DNA of 8,183 nucleotides from an uncultured Oscillospiraceae bacterium. Lineage in GTDB: Bacteria > Bacillota > Clostridia > Oscillospirales > Oscillospiraceae. Shown here in pieces: positions 6,347 to 8,183 of the stretch; within the stretch, counting starts at the first letter, position 1; each line of letters starts with the position of its first letter. A model generated the notes under the pieces. That model was not told the origin of the DNA. It did no database searches and saw only the letters and a list, made by a program, of their open reading frames with translations. Position numbers and translations under genes: made by a program. Location of the stretch: contig CAKTPR010000093.1 in the NCBI GenBank assembly GCA_934591725.1, positions 1-8,183 of the forward strand, given 5' to 3'.

Positions 6347-7375
6347 ATGATCAAAGTTGGTATCAATGGTTTCGGCCGCATCGGCTCTCTCGCTTTCAGA
6401 GCAGCCATCAAGTCTGATGACATCGAAGTCGTCGCCATCAACGCTCCCGGCCATCCCGCTTCTCACATCGCTTACTGCGTAAAGTACGATACCGTTCACG
6501 GCCGCTTCGACGGCGAAGTCGTCGGCAATGACGAGGACAGCACCGTTACCGTTAACGGCAAGGTCGTCAAGGTTCTCTCCGACAAGTCCTACCGTGACGC
6601 TACCCTCATTCCCTGGGGCGAGCTGGGTGTTGACTACGTTCTTGAGTGCACCGGCGTTTACCTGACCAAGGAAAAGGCACAGGCTCACATCGATGCCGGC
6701 GCAAAGGTCGTCATCATGTCCGGCCCCGCAAAGGACGATACCCCTATGTTCGTCTGCGGCGTCAACCTCGACAAGTACACCAAGGATATGCAGTTCGTCT
6801 CCAACGCTTCCTGCACCACCAACTGCCTTGCTCCTATGGCAAAGGTCATCAACGACAACTTCGGCATCGTCGAAGGCCTCATGACCACCGTTCACGCTTC
6901 CACCGCTACTCAGGCCATCGTTGACGGCTTCCCCAAGAAGAAGGATCTGCGCGGCGCACGCTCCATCTACAACAACATCATCCCCGCTTCCACCGGCGCT
7001 GCAAAGGCAGTCGGCAAGGTCATCCCCGAACTCAACGGCAAGCTCACCGGTATGTCCATGCGCGTTCCCACTCCCGATGTCTCCGTCGTTGACCTGACTG
7101 TCCGCCTTGAGAAGGCAGCCACCATGGACGATATCAAGGCCGCTATGAAGGCAGCTTCCGAAGGCTCCATGAAGGGCGTTCTGGAGTATGTTGATGATGA
7201 GGTCGTCTCCTCCGACTTCCGCACCGATCTGCACACCTCCATCTTCGATGCACAGGCCGGCATCTCCCTCAACGATCATTTCGTCAAGCTCGTCGCTTGG
7301 TACGACAATGAGTGGGGCTTCTCCAACAAGATGCTTGACCTCACCCGCCACATCGACTCCGTCCGCAACGCATAA
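6347..7375 (+). CDS. gap: Glyceraldehyde-3-phosphate dehydrogenase, phosphorylating
   Basis: This 342-residue cytoplasmic enzyme converts glyceraldehyde-3-phosphate, phosphate and NAD(P)+ to 1,3-bisphosphoglycerate in glycolysis, or the reverse in gluconeogenesis. The N-terminal Rossmann fold begins MIKVGINGFGRIG. The catalytic motif is SNASCTTNCLAP, with nucleophile Cys156, and His183 (TVHAS) is the general base. The conserved IIPASTGAAKAVGKVIPELNGKL, VPTPDVSVVDLT and WYDNEWGFSNKM stretches are present in order. Length is normal. The start at 6347 is chosen because GGAGG (6334-6338) sits eight bases upstream; an in-frame ATG at 6332 overlaps that site and would add five non-conserved residues. 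The residue after the second beta-strand is Ala33 (VAINAPG), where NAD-specific enzymes have Asp, so NADP use is possible. Codons are overwhelmingly C-ending, unlike neighbours, as expected for very high expression. It is monocistronic and diverges from the kinase-like gene. Confidence 0.97.
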   Translation: MIKVGINGFGRIGSLAFRAAIKSDDIEVVAINAPGHPASHIAYCVKYDTVHGRFDGEVVGNDEDSTVTVNGKVVKVLSDKSYRDATLIPWGELGVDYVLECTGVYLTKEKAQAHIDAGAKVVIMSGPAKDDTPMFVCGVNLDKYTKDMQFVSNASCTTNCLAPMAKVINDNFGIVEGLMTTVHASTATQAIVDGFPKKKDLRGARSIYNNIIPASTGAAKAVGKVIPELNGKLTGMSMRVPTPDVSVVDLTVRLEKAATMDDIKAAMKAASEGSMKGVLEYVDDEVVSSDFRTDLHTSIFDAQAGISLNDHFVKLVAWYDNEWGFSNKMLDLTRHIDSVRNA

Positions 7376-7436
7376 TTTCAACTGCTTTGCGAGCTGAAAG
7401 TGTATAATCTCTCGGATTTGAGGACTTTTTCAATAA

Positions 7437-7466
7437 TTGTGACAGACACAAGCTGTTGTGAAAGAC
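7437..7466. repeat. Short direct repeat, TTGTGACAGAC / TTGTGAAAGAC
   Basis: Two 11-base copies differing at one position lie at 7437-7447 and 7456-7466, a 19-base period. The first C-A-C-A-A after copy one (7447-7451) also pairs with TTGTG of copy two (7456-7460) as a small inverted repeat. They lie in the 181-base gap between GAPDH and the recombinase remnant, which holds no gene. Function is unknown; a binding site is one option and chance another. Confidence 0.4.
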
Positions 7467-7511
7467 TCATTCTGTTAGAGAAACTATACACCTGAGCCAA
7501 ATCGTTATCAC

Positions 7512-7556
7512 AATAACCTCTTCCTGCTTTTCATCTGGCAGGAGGAGGTTATTTTT
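7512..7556 (+). terminator. Strong intrinsic terminator hairpin that also contains the recombinase ribosome binding site
   Basis: AATAACCTCTTCCTGC (7512-7527) pairs with GCAGGAGGAGGTTATT (7538-7553) over 16 positions, 15 Watson-Crick and one G-U, around a ten-base loop. A T-run ends at 7556. This is the form of a rho-independent terminator and would end the GAPDH transcript. The downstream arm includes GGAGGAGG, which is the ribosome binding site for the ATG at 7557, so the fold would also hide that site in any read-through transcript. Confidence 0.85.
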
Positions 7557-7937
7557 ATGTTTTCTATGGATTTTTTGGTTAAAGAGTTCCTACTTGACTG
7601 TAGGGTTCGTTCGTTATCTGAACAGACAATTTTGAACTATAAGAAGCAATTGGGGCACTTTGTCAGGTTCTTGGAAACTGAATGTAAGGTGACAAATATT
7701 GAGGACTTGAAGCCCTTACACATTAAGCTCTTCATCCGCCATTATCAGGAGCGTCAGTGTAAGCCATCCTATGTCAATGACAATCTGAAAGCTGTGAAAA
7801 CTCTCTGTGCCTATGCGCAAAGAGAGGGCTACATGGAGGAGCTTATAACCAAGAACATCAAGAATGTAAAAGAGCCAAAAGTGCTGATACACACCTTCTC
7901 CCCTGCTGAAATTTCCAAGATGATTAAATACTATTGA
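7557..7937 (+). pseudogene. Truncated tyrosine recombinase/integrase (N-terminal SAM-like domain only)
   Basis: This is a 126-residue remnant of a tyrosine-family site-specific recombinase. It shows the core-binding (SAM-like) domain: MDFLVKEFLLDCRVRSLS, then TILNYKKQLGHFVRFLE, the LKPLHIKLFIRHYQER segment, and KAVKTLCAYAQREGYMEE. The linker to the catalytic domain (FSPAEISKMIKYY) then stops at 7935-7937. A full enzyme would continue for about 170 residues with the Arg, His-x-x-Arg and Tyr catalytic residues; none are present, so it cannot recombine DNA. The break coincides with the start of an IS3-type transposase tail in another frame, which shows the reason for truncation. Base use is AT-richer than in the genes to the left, indicating acquired DNA. 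Its ATG directly follows the terminator hairpin and its ribosome binding site is inside that hairpin. The truncated product could still be made as a DNA-binding fragment, but I see no evidence for this. Confidence 0.82.
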
Positions 7938-8031
7938 GAACTATATCCATTACTACAACACCAGACGTGTGCAGCGCAATCTGGGCGTATTGACGCCGAT
8001 GGAAAAGCACGAACTCGCCCTCGCTGCATAA
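7933..8031 (+). pseudogene. IS3-family transposase, C-terminal remnant
   Basis: This frame reads IENYIHYYNTRRVQRNLG, then VLTPMEKHELALAA and a TAA at 8029-8031. YIxYYNxxRxQxxLxxLTP is the conserved C-terminus of the IS3-family OrfB (DDE integrase core). Everything upstream, including all three catalytic acidic residues, is missing; the same frame meets a stop at 7921-7923. It is offset from the recombinase remnant by one base, so the two are not a fusion protein. It has no start codon or ribosome binding site of its own. Confidence 0.82.
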
Positions 8032-8035
8032 AAAG

Positions 8036-8080
8036 CGGCCAGCAGCGCTTAGCTGCTGGCCGAAAAACTTTATATTTTTT
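8036..8080. terminator. Bidirectional hairpin after the transposase tail
   Basis: CGGCCAGCAGC (8036-8046) and GCTGCTGGCCG (8052-8062) form a perfect 11-base stem with loop GCTTA. The plus strand is followed by AAAAAC and then TTTATATTTTTT. The minus strand is followed directly by C and a run of five T. It should stop transcription leaving the element leftward efficiently, and probably rightward too. Such hairpins between the transposase stop and the element end insulate insertion sequences from their surroundings. Confidence 0.75.
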
Positions 8081-8108
8081 CACTGTCCTCTTGACGGGGT
8101 GCGGTTCA
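8081..8108. repeat. Right terminal inverted repeat of the IS3-family element
   Basis: The stretch ends in GGGGTGCGGTTCA at 8108. Its complement starts with TG and continues AACCGCACCCCGTCAAGAG, matching the general form of IS150-group ends (TG start, CACCC core). No partner left repeat is in the window, so the boundary rests on similarity to the family and on the change to a different transposase frame immediately after it. Confidence 0.6.
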
Positions 8109-8183
8109 CCATCTGCCGGATGCTCAAGGATGTGCCGGTAAATAGCATCAGCCTGGACAACGGCTCCGAATTCTCCGAATTCC
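8109..8183 (+). pseudogene. IS30-type transposase fragment, running off the right edge
   Basis: In the frame beginning at 8111 the DNA reads ICRMLKDVPVNSISLDNGSE, then FSEF, and leaves the window. LDNGSEF is the signature around the second catalytic Asp of IS30-family DDE transposases. No start codon or N-terminal region is present: the frame is cut directly at the right end of the IS3-family element, so this is either an element interrupted by it or a neighbouring remnant. The last 18 coding bases are a tandem 9-base repeat (TCCGAATTC twice, 8165-8182) giving SEFSEF. Whether the downstream part is intact cannot be seen. Confidence 0.65.

Larger units (their letters stand above)
7930..8108 (+). 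mobile_element. 3' end of an IS3-family (IS150-like) element, left part missing
   Basis: The segment holds the last codons of an IS3-family transposase, a bidirectional hairpin, and a right terminal sequence. Read from the outside, that terminus is TGAACCGCACCCCGTCAAG (complement of the end at 8108), similar to IS150-group ends, which begin TGTACTGCACCC. The left end and most of the transposase are absent, so the left junction near 7930 is a deletion or recombination point and not a clean insertion. The exact left boundary lies between about 7921 and 7936. Confidence 0.7.

Noticed and set aside
6326..7381. A 351-codon open frame on the minus strand covering the whole GAPDH gene
   Set aside because: The strong C-ending codon bias of GAPDH removes stops from the antisense frame. 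The product is an Asp/Gly/Val-rich shadow and has no plausible start signal.
7401..7436. TATAAT at 7403-7408 and a weak stem followed by CTTTTTC after GAPDH
   Set aside because: No acceptable -35 lies 16-18 bases before the hexamer, and the stem has about three pairs. The strong hairpin at 7512-7553 explains termination better.
1..8183. CRISPR array, tRNA or rRNA genes, toxin-antitoxin or defence genes
   Set aside because: I saw no regularly spaced repeats of the right size, no cloverleaf with a T-loop motif, and no protein with such domains; the only accessory DNA is the recombinase and transposase remnants.

Overview
The window looks like chromosome of an anaerobic, moderately GC-rich gut-type Firmicute (class Clostridia, probably Oscillospiraceae/Ruminococcaceae-like). 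This is inferred from a biotin-dependent Na+-pumping decarboxylase with separate small subunits, a large lipoprotein fusing an N-terminal beta-rich region to a solute-binding domain, strong AGGAGG-type ribosome binding sites, and a GAPDH gene with the extreme C-ending codon bias of a highly expressed gene. The genus cannot be fixed from the sequence alone.

Layout. (1) 1-2431, minus strand: a four-gene operon for a membrane decarboxylase Na+ pump, transcribed as carboxyltransferase alpha subunit, small membrane subunit (OadG type), biotin carrier, then the beta membrane subunit, which runs off the left edge. (2) 2432-2771: a 340-base divergent intergenic region with a promoter candidate for each side. 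(3) 2772-4991, plus strand: a 739-residue lipoprotein whose C-terminal half resembles a family 1 ABC solute-binding protein; no permease or ATPase gene is next to it. (4) 5017-6078, minus strand, convergent with the lipoprotein gene: a PAS-like/HATPase sensor-kinase-type protein that lacks a histidine at the expected phosphoacceptor position. (5) 6079-6346: a divergent promoter region with a palindrome and repeated ATTTCG half-sites. (6) 6347-7375, plus strand: glyceraldehyde-3-phosphate dehydrogenase, with Ala at the position that normally carries the NAD-selecting Asp. (7) 7376-8183: an AT-richer boundary of mobile-element remains. It holds a strong terminator-like hairpin that contains the ribosome binding site of a truncated tyrosine recombinase, then the last 32 or so codons and right end of an IS3-family (IS150-like) element, then an IS30-type transposase fragment that runs off the right edge.

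Working together: the decarboxylase subunits form one complex. The alpha subunit transfers CO2 from a 2-oxoacid (most likely oxaloacetate) to biotin on the carrier, and the beta subunit decarboxylates carboxybiotin while exporting Na+. With GAPDH this gives a fermentative central-metabolism setting. The lipoprotein and the kinase-like gene are tail-to-tail, so they are not one operon, and no functional link between them is shown. I see no complete defence system, CRISPR array, tRNA or rRNA. The most unusual points are the His-less kinase, the GAPDH cofactor pocket, the hairpin that combines terminator and ribosome-binding-site occlusion, and the stacked element junctions at the right end.
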